64,000 nt of DNA from an uncultured Bacteroidota bacterium (GTDB taxonomy: Bacteria > Bacteroidota > Bacteroidia > Bacteroidales > UBA12481), in contig CAINOB010000064.1 of the NCBI GenBank assembly GCA_903851365.1, positions 62,001 to 126,000 on the forward strand, written 5' to 3'. This document shows, in pieces, positions 52,199-60,681 of this stretch. The notes beneath the pieces are model-generated. The model was not told the origin of the DNA. It saw only the letters and a program-made list of their open reading frames with translations, and did not search any database. A program made the position numbers and the translations under genes. The number at the start of each line of letters is the position of its first letter. The first letter of the stretch is position 1.

Positions 52199-53833
52199 TT
52201 ACCAAAAGATTACATAAAATGCCACACAAGTTCCTACCACTACGAGTGAAGTTACCACGTCGATAGCGCTCCAACTATTCCTGGTCTCGGCTATTTGTTC
52301 AGGCGACTGCGAGAAGTAGGTTAAACCCTGGAGCTGCTGTTCACCTGCTTTCGGGGTAAACATACTGATGACCACCATCGCTGCCATAGTAAAGAAGAAC
52401 AGGAACAGGCAGAAATGCAGCCAGTTTATACCCAGGAGCATACCAAATATGCTATCAGGAGAGATGGAACTCTTGAAAATCATCAGGGTTAAACGGAACA
52501 TACCGATAAAGAATCCGAGGAGGAGGCCCCATTCGCCGGCTTTTGGAGTTATCCGCCGGTTAAATACCCCTAAAACAAATACTGCAGCGATTGCAGGGGC
52601 GATGAGTGACTGAACGTTTTGCAGATATTCATAAAGGACACTGCCCAAGCCTCTCATGATCGGAATCCAAACCAATCCCAGCACGACCACAACAATGGTC
52701 GCAATACGTCCTACTACCACTAATTTATGCTCCGAAGCCTGAGGTTTGTAATTTTTATAAAAATCGATCGTAAACAAGGTGGCGGATGAATTAAAGTGAG
52801 CAGCGAGCGAAGTCATCAGGGCTGCGATGAATCCAACTACCACAATTCCTTTTACGCCCATCGGTAACAGGTTGGTTACCATGCTTCCATAGGCCTTATC
52901 ATTGGTATCAAAATTAAATCCTGCAACACCTTTGGCTTTTAAAGCAGCTGCTATCATGCCCGGAATCAGGAACATGAATACGGGAAGGATTTTCAGGAAG
53001 CCGGCAAATATGGTTCCCTTGCGGGCATGGCTGAGGTTCTTTGCAGCAAGTGCCCGCTGAACGATATGCTGGTCGGTACACCAATACCAGAAACCAATGA
53101 TGGCTGCTCCGAAAAAGACACCCACACCAGGAAATTTATCGTACCAAGGGTCACCTTTGGAATGAATGAGGTGCATATTATTTCCTGCATACTTGGTTAC
53201 TTCGTGCCAGCCGTCGATAATGCCGCCACCACCGACTTTCAGGAGCCCGAGGATCAAAATCGTAAAAGCGCCAACGATCAGAATCGGAGTCTGAATCACC
53301 GAGATGGTCATAATCCCTTTCATGCCTCCGAGTACAGTAAATATCCCGGTAAGCAGAACCAGTCCGATAGCTCCGTACCAGAAATCAATACCCAGCACCG
53401 ATTCGAGAAAAATCCCACCGGTGAAAGCTGTTACCGAAACTTTTGTCAACACATAGCTTATCAGGGTAATGATCGACAAAGTTGAGCTGGTATTCTTATT
53501 GTATCTTTTCAGGAGAAACTCGGGCATGGTAAATACTTTACTATGGGCATAAAATGGAACGAATACCCAACCCAGAACGAGAATCATCCAACCCTGCATT
53601 TCCCAGTGAGCCATGGCCAATCCGCTTTCAGCACCGGCGCCTGCCAAGCCTACAAGATGTTCCGAACCGATATTAGCGGCAAAAATAGCCGCACCCACGG
53701 CAAGCCAGGTTTCACTTCGGCCGGATAGAAAATAATCACTCGTATCATCTTTACCCCGTTTAACAACCCAAATTACTATTCCAATCAGGCAGAACAGGAA
53801 AATGAGAATGATCGCCCAGTCAAGTATTGCCAT
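52199..53833 (-). CDS. Sodium:solute symporter (SSS family, SGLT-like sugar transporter)
   Basis: This protein of about 544 residues has about 13-14 membrane helices and shows the sodium/glucose symporter pattern: YFLSGRSETWLAVGAAIFAANIGSEH split over helix 1, GWVFVPFYAHSKVFTMPEFL, YWCTDQHIVQRALAAK (the SGLT-type QR motif), and SLAAHFNSSATLFTIDFY. The start at 53833 (MAILDWAIIL) is preferred over one 15 codons earlier without a membrane segment. Its place before araA suggests L-arabinose uptake. An inverted repeat (53864-53892) lies just upstream. Confidence 0.92.
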   Translation of the reverse strand: MAILDWAIILIFLFCLIGIVIWVVKRGKDDTSDYFLSGRSETWLAVGAAIFAANIGSEHLVGLAGAGAESGLAMAHWEMQGWMILVLGWVFVPFYAHSKVFTMPEFLLKRYNKNTSSTLSIITLISYVLTKVSVTAFTGGIFLESVLGIDFWYGAIGLVLLTGIFTVLGGMKGIMTISVIQTPILIVGAFTILILGLLKVGGGGIIDGWHEVTKYAGNNMHLIHSKGDPWYDKFPGVGVFFGAAIIGFWYWCTDQHIVQRALAAKNLSHARKGTIFAGFLKILPVFMFLIPGMIAAALKAKGVAGFNFDTNDKAYGSMVTNLLPMGVKGIVVVGFIAALMTSLAAHFNSSATLFTIDFYKNYKPQASEHKLVVVGRIATIVVVVLGLVWIPIMRGLGSVLYEYLQNVQSLIAPAIAAVFVLGVFNRRITPKAGEWGLLLGFFIGMFRLTLMIFKSSISPDSIFGMLLGINWLHFCLFLFFFTMAAMVVISMFTPKAGEQQLQGLTYFSQSPEQIAETRNSWSAIDVVTSLVVVGTCVAFYVIFW

Positions 53834-53863
53834 AGTATTTTTAATTAAATTTCGATAAAGATA

Positions 53864-53892
53864 GGAATAAATGTACATTTAACATTTATTCC
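53864..53892. promoter_or_regulatory. Perfect inverted repeat, candidate operator for the arabinose operon
   Basis: GGAATAAATG (53864-53873) and CATTTATTCC (53883-53892) are perfect 10-bp arms around a 9-nt spacer. It lies 31 nt before the symporter start and 15 nt before the divergent hydrolase start. No TAnnTTTG element is seen beside it. No regulator gene is in this unit. Confidence 0.45.
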
Positions 53893-53906
53893 AAAAATGA
53901 AATAAA

Positions 53907-54785
53907 ATGACCGCCGGATCTGCAATAATTCTGTTCTTTCTCAGGCTGTTAAACGCAAAAAAGTTCTTTTCGAACCAATTCAAAAATCCCCCACGGGGCT
54001 CCGGACATTTTAAAAAAGAAAAATTTGGCAGCCAGTTCATCACGGAAGTATGGACCGTGGAAGGGTTCGATGTAATTACCATTAAAAGCAGTGCCAGTCC
54101 ATCGGGCCAGCACATCGTATTTTTTCATGGGGGAGCTTATGCCGTTGAGGCATCCGCCATCCATCGTCAGATTGTCAAAGCATTTGTGTTAAAGCATGGT
54201 TTTACTGTAACTTTCATCGATTACCCGAAAGCGCCGGAGCACACCTTCGAAACTACCCACCGCGTGATCCTTGAAGCTTATCAGGATATCATCATAAAAA
54301 ACCCAACCGATGAAATCTACTTTTTCGGCGACTCGGCGGGTGGAGGCTTAGCCCTGGCATTCCTTCAGGTTTTACGGGACAAGAAGGTTATTCCGATGCC
54401 GAAGAAAACCATTCTGATGTCGCCCTGGGTGGATGTCACCATGGGAAATAACAATATCAGTGAATATGTAACTAAAGATCCTATTTTAACTGTCGACGGA
54501 TTGAATATTGCAGGAAAAAGGTATGCCGGTAGTGGTGATGCGAAAAATCCGCTGATTTCTCCGATTTATGGTGAAATGGCTGGTCTTGGACTGATTCAAA
54601 TTTTCATCGGAACAAACGAAATTCTCTATCCCGACTGCATGAAACTTGCCGAAAAACTGGAGCAGGCACTCGGGAGTTCTGTTGAGTTGATCGTGGAACC
54701 CGGAATGATACATGATTGGATTATCATGCCGACCAGCGAAAGCAAAAAAACGATAAACCAGATGGCGGAGTTTTACCGGAGGTGA
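53907..54785 (+). CDS. Alpha/beta hydrolase, HSL-type esterase/acetyl hydrolase
   Basis: This 292-residue protein has the hormone-sensitive-lipase-type oxyanion motif FFHGGAYAVEAS near 74-85, the nucleophile elbow FFGDSAGGGLAL near 135-146, and the catalytic His in GMIHDW near 270. The first 25 residues are hydrophobic and basic (IILFFLRLLNAKKFF), perhaps a membrane anchor. It would cleave short acyl or acetyl esters, possibly from glycans or small molecules. It shares the divergent region with the symporter gene and overlaps the GH106 gene tail to tail by 13 nt. Confidence 0.85.
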   Translation: MTAGSAIILFFLRLLNAKKFFSNQFKNPPRGSGHFKKEKFGSQFITEVWTVEGFDVITIKSSASPSGQHIVFFHGGAYAVEASAIHRQIVKAFVLKHGFTVTFIDYPKAPEHTFETTHRVILEAYQDIIIKNPTDEIYFFGDSAGGGLALAFLQVLRDKKVIPMPKKTILMSPWVDVTMGNNNISEYVTKDPILTVDGLNIAGKRYAGSGDAKNPLISPIYGEMAGLGLIQIFIGTNEILYPDCMKLAEKLEQALGSSVELIVEPGMIHDWIIMPTSESKKTINQMAEFYRR

Positions 54786-57697
54786 GAAACTTTTATTTCT
54801 ACCGGCCCGAGAAGGCCTGATTCGCGAAGATATTTTTCAGCATCAGGTGCATTGAACTTTATAATATTCGTTTTTGTCAGTCTTTTTTCAGCTGGCAATT
54901 TACCATCGCCAATCAAACGGTTGACCCACAAATTCACCACCTCCACCTCCAGCTCATTGGTTCCTGACCTCACCCAGTTTGAAATATCGAACCGAAACGG
55001 GGCGCACCACATCACTTGCGACTGATAGCCGTTGATTTTGATTGAGGCCATTTCCTGAACATTGCCGAGATCAAGCATCAGCTTTTGGCCCTTAATATCC
55101 TTTGCCGACAGGTTGAATTTTTTAAAGTAATGTGCTGCTCCGGAATAATAACGGATACCCTGATCGGCAAATTCGGTCCATGATTTTAGTCCGTCGATTT
55201 CCACTTTTTCAGGGGCACCCCATTTTGGATCAAAGTGAAGCTCCCATTGACCATTGAGTTCCATTAACCTGGTGGGTGGCTCCTCAGTAAATGACCCTTC
55301 TTCCCCGTTTTTAGCAGCTTTTTCAGGTAATCGACCCGATTTAAAAATTACGAAAATCGATCCTTCGGAGGCAAAATGCAGCGGTATATATATTTGTCCG
55401 TTCTCCTCGCGATAGCTGGAGACTTCCTTCATTTCCCCGGTCACCGGATCCCAGATTTGCGGCACTTTCCCGTTGACCCGGAAGCTGGCCATAACATCCT
55501 CATTGTTTGCTAATCTGTTTGCGATAAAGAAGATATCATCCGTGGCGGTTGTACGATGAATGTAATCGAGGAAAGTCTCCGCCCGCTGGCTATGATATCC
55601 GAAATCAGGCAGCACCTTCATTGCAGCAAGTACCTCATTGATATTTTGTCCCCAGATCACCCGACCCTTGCCTACCCTGTTTTCGGTGACTGTTGTACCA
55701 TCGATTTTGCCCCATAAACGACTGGCAATGGTACTCAATTCACTGTCATAAGCAGGATAACCCGTTAGCCCGGTAGCTTCCGACGGACGGGGTCCGATCA
55801 CCGTCATTCCTGCATTAACCAATGAATCGATTTTTTTCAAAACGCTTAGACTGATTGCCTTTTCCGGCGTCAGCATCAGAATCCGATAGCTCATGCCATC
55901 GGGTAAAACAATCCTGCTGCCATCAAAGGAAAGGCGGTTAAGAATAACATCCTCAGAGCATTTATCCCAGTCGTAACCGAATTTCAATTCAGGCAAATCC
56001 TCTTTAAGAAAAACAAAATTCGGAACATCATCGCCATAATAACAGAGTACATCAGCCACAAATAATCCTTGCTGCAATAGGTAACTGCAGCGATCGAGGT
56101 AACTGATAAAATCTTTGGATTGTTCCCACCAGGTGACATTCGGGTTCAGGTGGGTTCCGGCAAAATACTCATTGCCCGGACGACCGAACTCCTTGGGTGA
56201 AGAGGTGAAGGTATGCCAAACGATGCGATTTACCCCTGAACAAAAAATACGATCGATATTTCCTTTCAGATCTTTTGGCGAGCGTTCCCATTGTGGGCCG
56301 ATACTCGTTGGCCCTTCGGCTGCTACAAAGCGCTTGCCATTGGTATGAGCCACACTGGCGCTTTGCCGAACGGAGAGCCTCTCATCGTCCTTTACGCGAT
56401 GGGTATTTGAGACCGCCCAAAATTCGCCTTGCGGAAAATCACTGATTGCCATTACCTTGAGTCCATCGACCGGGGCCGAGTGAGGCCCGCCGGATTCTGG
56501 ATGAATGCCCAATCCATATTTATGAGCGACGTTATAGAATTGCCGGTAATGATTTTCGTTCACGCAATCACCAATAGTTTTCCTGAAATCATGTAAAAAG
56601 CGGTCAGTGACATCGCGGTTTTCAATGATCCGGCCGGCTAAAACAGGCATGAATTTATCCATATCATATCCCCTGAATTTCCGAAATTCCTCAGGAAAGT
56701 TATCGGTCCAGTTAACCGTACCCATTTCCCAGCTGTCGGTCTGTAAAAACTTCACACTATGTCCGGCCGACTGTGCGGTTTCGATTAACGGAATGATTAC
56801 TGTTTTACTGAACAAATCGAAAGCTTTTTTACTCAGGTGATCAAGTGACAGCCCTTCCCATCCATCGCTGTTTGTTGAGGTGCGCGCTCCGGTGCAGGTG
56901 TAGCCATATCGGATAATTGTCCAGTTTCCGGCGGGAGCATCCCACTCCAACCTGCCGTTTTTAAAATTATTGGACAGGTCGATGACCTGGTCCTTTTTTA
57001 TGGCTATGTCGCTTCCGTCGCCGGAAAAATCATCTCTCAATTCATGAAGAGGATAAATGCCTTTCCAGCCCATTGCATCATTGAAGGATTTTTTCTTCCA
57101 GTTCTGAATTGCCTGATTCTGGACCGGCATGCCATCCACTTTAGGAATTGCCTGAACCATGATATCCCTGTATAACAATAGGGAATCAGGTTTTTTTAAT
57201 TCGATGCTGATTTTTTGCCCACCGGCTACATCTGCTTCCGTCCACACCAGGTTCTTCATGGCAAATTCGGGAGTGATGGACGGTCCGCCCGGATTCCAGC
57301 CACTCTGGGCATTTACACTAAGCTCGATACCGATCCGATCGGCTTCCCTCACCGCATGTTTATACAGCTCCATCCAGGCCGGACTCATGAAGACAGGCCC
57401 GGCTGGTGTTTTCAGGGCCACCTGATAATTTGAGCTTCCGGCATCAACAATCGATGCGCCACCGTACCCTTTTGCTTTCATTTCCTGCAGATCGCGCGTG
57501 ATCGATTCTTTGGTAGCCATGCTGTTCAGCCACCACCAGTAGCAGCGCAAACGCGACTCGGGCGGAGGGTTTAAGAAGCCCGCTTTTAACTGATCATAGC
57601 TTAGAAACCGATCGGTTAGTATTCCACGATTTCCACTTTGCGCCTGAAGTTGAAAGCTCAGGGTTGAAGCTATGATTATTAGGAAAATTCTATTCAT
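54773..57697 (-). CDS. GH106-type alpha-L-rhamnosidase-like hydrolase
   Basis: This protein of about 974 residues has a signal peptide (RIFLIIIASTLSFQLQAQ). The N-terminal barrel has the GH106 hallmark PPPESRLRCYWWWLNSMATK followed by DLQEMKAKGYGGASIVDAG, then IELSVNAQSGWNPGGPSITP, GIHPESGGPHSAPVDGLK and AEGPTSIGPQWERSPKDLK. The C-terminal region is a galactose-binding-like sandwich with IKINGYQSQVMWCAPFRFDI. GH106 enzymes remove alpha-linked rhamnose from pectin-like or other polymers. The start at 57697 is preferred to the ATG at 57748, which would put a basic stretch before the signal peptide. Confidence 0.85.
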   Translation of the reverse strand: MNRIFLIIIASTLSFQLQAQSGNRGILTDRFLSYDQLKAGFLNPPPESRLRCYWWWLNSMATKESITRDLQEMKAKGYGGASIVDAGSSNYQVALKTPAGPVFMSPAWMELYKHAVREADRIGIELSVNAQSGWNPGGPSITPEFAMKNLVWTEADVAGGQKISIELKKPDSLLLYRDIMVQAIPKVDGMPVQNQAIQNWKKKSFNDAMGWKGIYPLHELRDDFSGDGSDIAIKKDQVIDLSNNFKNGRLEWDAPAGNWTIIRYGYTCTGARTSTNSDGWEGLSLDHLSKKAFDLFSKTVIIPLIETAQSAGHSVKFLQTDSWEMGTVNWTDNFPEEFRKFRGYDMDKFMPVLAGRIIENRDVTDRFLHDFRKTIGDCVNENHYRQFYNVAHKYGLGIHPESGGPHSAPVDGLKVMAISDFPQGEFWAVSNTHRVKDDERLSVRQSASVAHTNGKRFVAAEGPTSIGPQWERSPKDLKGNIDRIFCSGVNRIVWHTFTSSPKEFGRPGNEYFAGTHLNPNVTWWEQSKDFISYLDRCSYLLQQGLFVADVLCYYGDDVPNFVFLKEDLPELKFGYDWDKCSEDVILNRLSFDGSRIVLPDGMSYRILMLTPEKAISLSVLKKIDSLVNAGMTVIGPRPSEATGLTGYPAYDSELSTIASRLWGKIDGTTVTENRVGKGRVIWGQNINEVLAAMKVLPDFGYHSQRAETFLDYIHRTTATDDIFFIANRLANNEDVMASFRVNGKVPQIWDPVTGEMKEVSSYREENGQIYIPLHFASEGSIFVIFKSGRLPEKAAKNGEEGSFTEEPPTRLMELNGQWELHFDPKWGAPEKVEIDGLKSWTEFADQGIRYYSGAAHYFKKFNLSAKDIKGQKLMLDLGNVQEMASIKINGYQSQVMWCAPFRFDISNWVRSGTNELEVEVVNLWVNRLIGDGKLPAEKRLTKTNIIKFNAPDAEKYLRESGLLGPVEIKVSHLR

Positions 57698-57819
57698 TTC
57701 AACTTTCAACTTTTTAACTAAATCATGGATAGAAACGAAAGTACTCATCAGGTAAAATTAATATAGTTATCGATTCTAAACTTCATGGCTGTTAACCAAA
57801 GGTGTCACTCGTCACTCTC

Positions 57820-57861
57820 TTCACAGATTCTTCACACAACCACTTCGCTTCTTGACACCTT
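57820..57861. promoter_or_regulatory. Paired direct repeats before the two-component operon
   Basis: TTCTTCACAC (57828-57837) and TTCTTGACAC (57849-57858) are 21 bp apart, that is two helical turns. They lie 49-90 nt before the histidine kinase start and also in the region divergent to GH106. The same decamer pair with the same spacing lies before the FISUMP-PQQ gene at 60594-60635. A response-regulator operator is the best reading. Confidence 0.6.
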
Positions 57862-57909
57862 ATCAATGAAAATGATCCATTTTTAAGGTTAAGTCGATAT
57901 CTTAACGTC

Positions 57910-59925
57910 ATGAAAGCCGGACCCGCCATCAACCGCCGCAACAGAATCCTGATATTTTACAGCCTGGCTATGCTGATACCCGGATTGGTGCTGGGATATC
58001 TGGCCTATCGGGGAATACTCAACGACCAGGCTCTGCGGGAAAAACAAACACGCCAGGAAATGGAATCTGTTTCCCGGGAATTTTTTGCAAACCTCGATTC
58101 ATTATTCAATTTGCAGGTAAAGCTTGACCAGGATTCATTAATAAAGAAGGATGATCAGAGTTTTCTCCTCTCCTTTACAAATACCACAGGTCAGAGAAAA
58201 CGCATCATTCAGCACAAATTACTCTATCTGCCGGCCGACCAGCTTGAACCTCAGGCACGTAATGAAAACAGTCCAGATCAGTGGATAAAAGGCTGGGAGC
58301 TGGAGTATAAAGGGGCAAATCTGAAAGATGCTTATGATTTTTATAAAAGAATAGCGCTAACAGAAACTCTGCCGGAGAGTAAATTCAAGGCTCTCGTGGC
58401 AATGGCCCGTATCCGTAATAAGCAGGAAAAATCTTCTGAGGCAATTCAACTATATCGGGAAATCGCTCAAACATATGCTTCCTATAAACTGAATGGACAA
58501 ATTCCGGCAAATGCACTGGCGCTTTCTGAGATCGCCGCAATCAATTCCAGGTTACATGATGCATCGGCTTTAAAATCCACTATTGATGAACTCACTGATT
58601 GTCTTATTCATCCCAAAACGGGATATAACAAGTCGCAATACCAATTTTTTAAAGACCTGGCCTCGGAGTACCGAAATTCGCATGACCCTGATTCGCTTGG
58701 CAAATTGCTTGATATTAAGCAACTGCAGACAGAACAATTGCTCCGGATTTTTGCAGAATCCGATATGCTGGGAAACAATTCATTGAATGCAGCATTTCAT
58801 CGGAAATTCATATTTCAGGATAATTTTAATGTAGCCTATAACACTTCGCTTTCCGCCTCCGGAGAAAATTGCAATGTGGTTCTTGATCTTATCTCCTGGA
58901 TGAACAAAAATCGTGACCGGATTTTTTCCGTGCTAAATCGGGAGAAGAACATTTATTGGAAAATTGCCGGAACGCAACCGTTAGCCAGTTTTACGAATAA
59001 TGGGGATATGCCGGCCGACTGGCTGGCATTCAGTTTTCCTGAAAATCTTCCGCCCTGGAAACTGCAACTGGCCACCCGGAACATCGGCTGGCTGGCCACC
59101 CTTTTTCAACCGGGCAATGGAGTCTTTGTCCTGATTTTTACCTTCATCATTCTCATTATGCTGATGGGTCTTGCCTTTACCATCCACATCCTGAACCAGG
59201 AAATGAGGCTCAATAAGCTCAAAACCGAGTTTATCTCCAATGTTTCTCATGAGCTGAAAAGTCCGCTCACCTCGATGCGTCAGATGACGGAAATGCTTCA
59301 CGAAAAGCGCATCGATTCTGAAGATCAGCGCGATGATTATTATTCTATTATGCTCGACCAGAGTGAGCACCTGAGCCACCTGATCGATAATATACTTGAT
59401 TTTTCCCGGATGGAGGAGCATCGGAAATTGTATCATTTTGAACCACTCGATCTCGTGCCGGTGATTGAAAAAATGACCGATAATTTCAGACGGCAATTCA
59501 GCGAAAACGGATATGAATTCCAGCTTAAATCAGATACTCATCATATTCTTGCTATGGCTGATAAGGAAGCTTTCCGGCAGGTTTATTACAATTTGATTGA
59601 TAATGCGATCAAGTATTCGGGTAATTCGAGAAAGATTGAAATTTCGTTGGCCTTGCAAGGTGATCTATGTATTTCGATAAGGGATTTTGGGATCGGGATT
59701 GAGAGGAAGGATCTGGATAAGATTTTCGATCGGTTTTATCGGAGTGAGGAGAGTCAGAAGCTGGGAATCAAGGGAAGCGGGATCGGTCTAACGCTGGTCA
59801 AGCGGATTGTGGAGGCGCATGAGGGCAGGGTGAAAGTGGAGAGCCAACCAGGGAAAGGAACTGTAATATATATTTATCTACCTGTATATAAGGAGGGTAT
59901 AAATGAAAAAGATACTTCTGATTGA
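57910..59925 (+). CDS. Sensor histidine kinase with large periplasmic TPR-like sensor
   Basis: This 671-residue membrane kinase has helix 1 at about 11-33 and a periplasmic part at about 34-395 with TPR-like helices (KFKALVAMARIRNKQEKSSE and YREIAQTYASYKLNGQIP). Helix 2 is at about 405-430. The kinase core follows directly, with no HAMP domain seen: H box FISNVSHELKSPLTSMRQM, N box NLIDNAIKYS, G1 RDFGIGIERKDL and G2 GSGIGLTLVKRI. It pairs with the following response regulator, whose start lies 23 nt inside this gene, so translation is coupled. The signal is unknown. Confidence 0.93.
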   Translation: MKAGPAINRRNRILIFYSLAMLIPGLVLGYLAYRGILNDQALREKQTRQEMESVSREFFANLDSLFNLQVKLDQDSLIKKDDQSFLLSFTNTTGQRKRIIQHKLLYLPADQLEPQARNENSPDQWIKGWELEYKGANLKDAYDFYKRIALTETLPESKFKALVAMARIRNKQEKSSEAIQLYREIAQTYASYKLNGQIPANALALSEIAAINSRLHDASALKSTIDELTDCLIHPKTGYNKSQYQFFKDLASEYRNSHDPDSLGKLLDIKQLQTEQLLRIFAESDMLGNNSLNAAFHRKFIFQDNFNVAYNTSLSASGENCNVVLDLISWMNKNRDRIFSVLNREKNIYWKIAGTQPLASFTNNGDMPADWLAFSFPENLPPWKLQLATRNIGWLATLFQPGNGVFVLIFTFIILIMLMGLAFTIHILNQEMRLNKLKTEFISNVSHELKSPLTSMRQMTEMLHEKRIDSEDQRDDYYSIMLDQSEHLSHLIDNILDFSRMEEHRKLYHFEPLDLVPVIEKMTDNFRRQFSENGYEFQLKSDTHHILAMADKEAFRQVYYNLIDNAIKYSGNSRKIEISLALQGDLCISIRDFGIGIERKDLDKIFDRFYRSEESQKLGIKGSGIGLTLVKRIVEAHEGRVKVESQPGKGTVIYIYLPVYKEGINEKDTSD

Positions 59926-60589
59926 GGATGATGCTGCCATCCGGAGGGCCTTGAACGATGATTTCACCCATGAGGGTTATGAGGTGGATTTTGCCGTCAA
60001 TGGGGAGGATGGTTTGAAAAAGGGGCAGAATCTGGACATTGATATCATTCTTCTCGACCTGATGTTGCCTGGGATCGACGGACTGGAGATCTGCAAAGAG
60101 CTAAGGAGGAAAGATATTGGTACACCGATAATCATGCTGACGGCAAAAAGTCAGGATTGGGATAAAGTGATTGGGCTTGAGCTGGGAGCTGATGATTATG
60201 TCACCAAGCCATTCAGTCCGCACGAATTGCGTTCGCGGGTTAAGGCAGTACTCCGCCGCACAGGTAAGGCGCTGAAATCAGAGTCAGGACATACTATTCA
60301 GCGGGGACCCTTTTTCCTGAACTCGATGAAGCATGAGTGCACCATGGAAAACGCCCCTTTATTACTTACGCAAATTGAATTTAACCTGATGGAATTGTTC
60401 CTTAGCCGGCCGGGAATCGTATTAAACCGCGATGAGATTCTGGATTATGTGTGGGGTGAAAATGTGGTGGTCACATCGAGAACCGTGGACACCCATATTG
60501 GTAATTTGCGACGGAAGATCGGCGATAATCCCGATGATCCGAAATGGATTTTCAGTGTCAGAAATCTGGGTTACAAATGGATCGGATAA
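59903..60589 (+). CDS. OmpR/PhoB-family response regulator
   Basis: This 228-residue regulator has a receiver domain with acidic pair Glu8-Asp9-Asp10, phospho-acceptor Asp52 (IILLDLMLPG), Thr80 (IIMLTA) and Lys102 (VTKPF). A C-terminal winged helix follows with LLLTQIEFNLMELFL, SRTVDTHIGNLRRKIG and RNLGYKW. It is translated from a start with an unusually good GGAGG-type site inside the kinase end (AAGGAGGGTATAAATG). It should bind the direct repeats at 57820-57861 and 60594-60635. Confidence 0.95.
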   Translation: MKKILLIEDDAAIRRALNDDFTHEGYEVDFAVNGEDGLKKGQNLDIDIILLDLMLPGIDGLEICKELRRKDIGTPIIMLTAKSQDWDKVIGLELGADDYVTKPFSPHELRSRVKAVLRRTGKALKSESGHTIQRGPFFLNSMKHECTMENAPLLLTQIEFNLMELFLSRPGIVLNRDEILDYVWGENVVVTSRTVDTHIGNLRRKIGDNPDDPKWIFSVRNLGYKWIG

Positions 60590-60593
60590 TAAC

Positions 60594-60635
60594 TTCATCG
60601 GTTCTTGACACGATTTCATCGCTTCTTCAAGTCCG
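60594..60635. promoter_or_regulatory. Paired direct repeats before the FISUMP-PQQ gene
   Basis: TTCATCG occurs at 60594-60600 and 60615-60621, each followed after one base by a TTCTT-containing decamer (TTCTTGACAC at 60602-60611 and TTCTTCAAGT at 60623-60632). The two units are 21 bp apart. The last one ends 19 bp before the -7 element at 60652-60659, a usual activator position. The decamer TTCTTGACAC is identical to that before the kinase gene. Confidence 0.65.
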
Positions 60636-60651
60636 GGCAGGTGGCAGTATC

Positions 60652-60659
60652 TAATTTTG
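60652..60659 (+). promoter_or_regulatory. Bacteroidota -7 promoter element for the FISUMP-PQQ gene
   Basis: TAATTTTG matches TAnnTTTG and lies 22 nt before the ATG at 60682. Confidence 0.55.
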
Positions 60660-60681
60660 GATAGTACCAAAAATCAAGATC

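Noticed and set aside
53027-53485. 152-residue plus-strand frame opposite the symporter
   Set aside because: It is antisense to conserved membrane helices; composition is an inverse of the hydrophobic code.
58981-59496. 171-residue minus-strand frame opposite the histidine kinase
   Set aside because: It covers the conserved H box of the kinase in antisense and has no features of its own.
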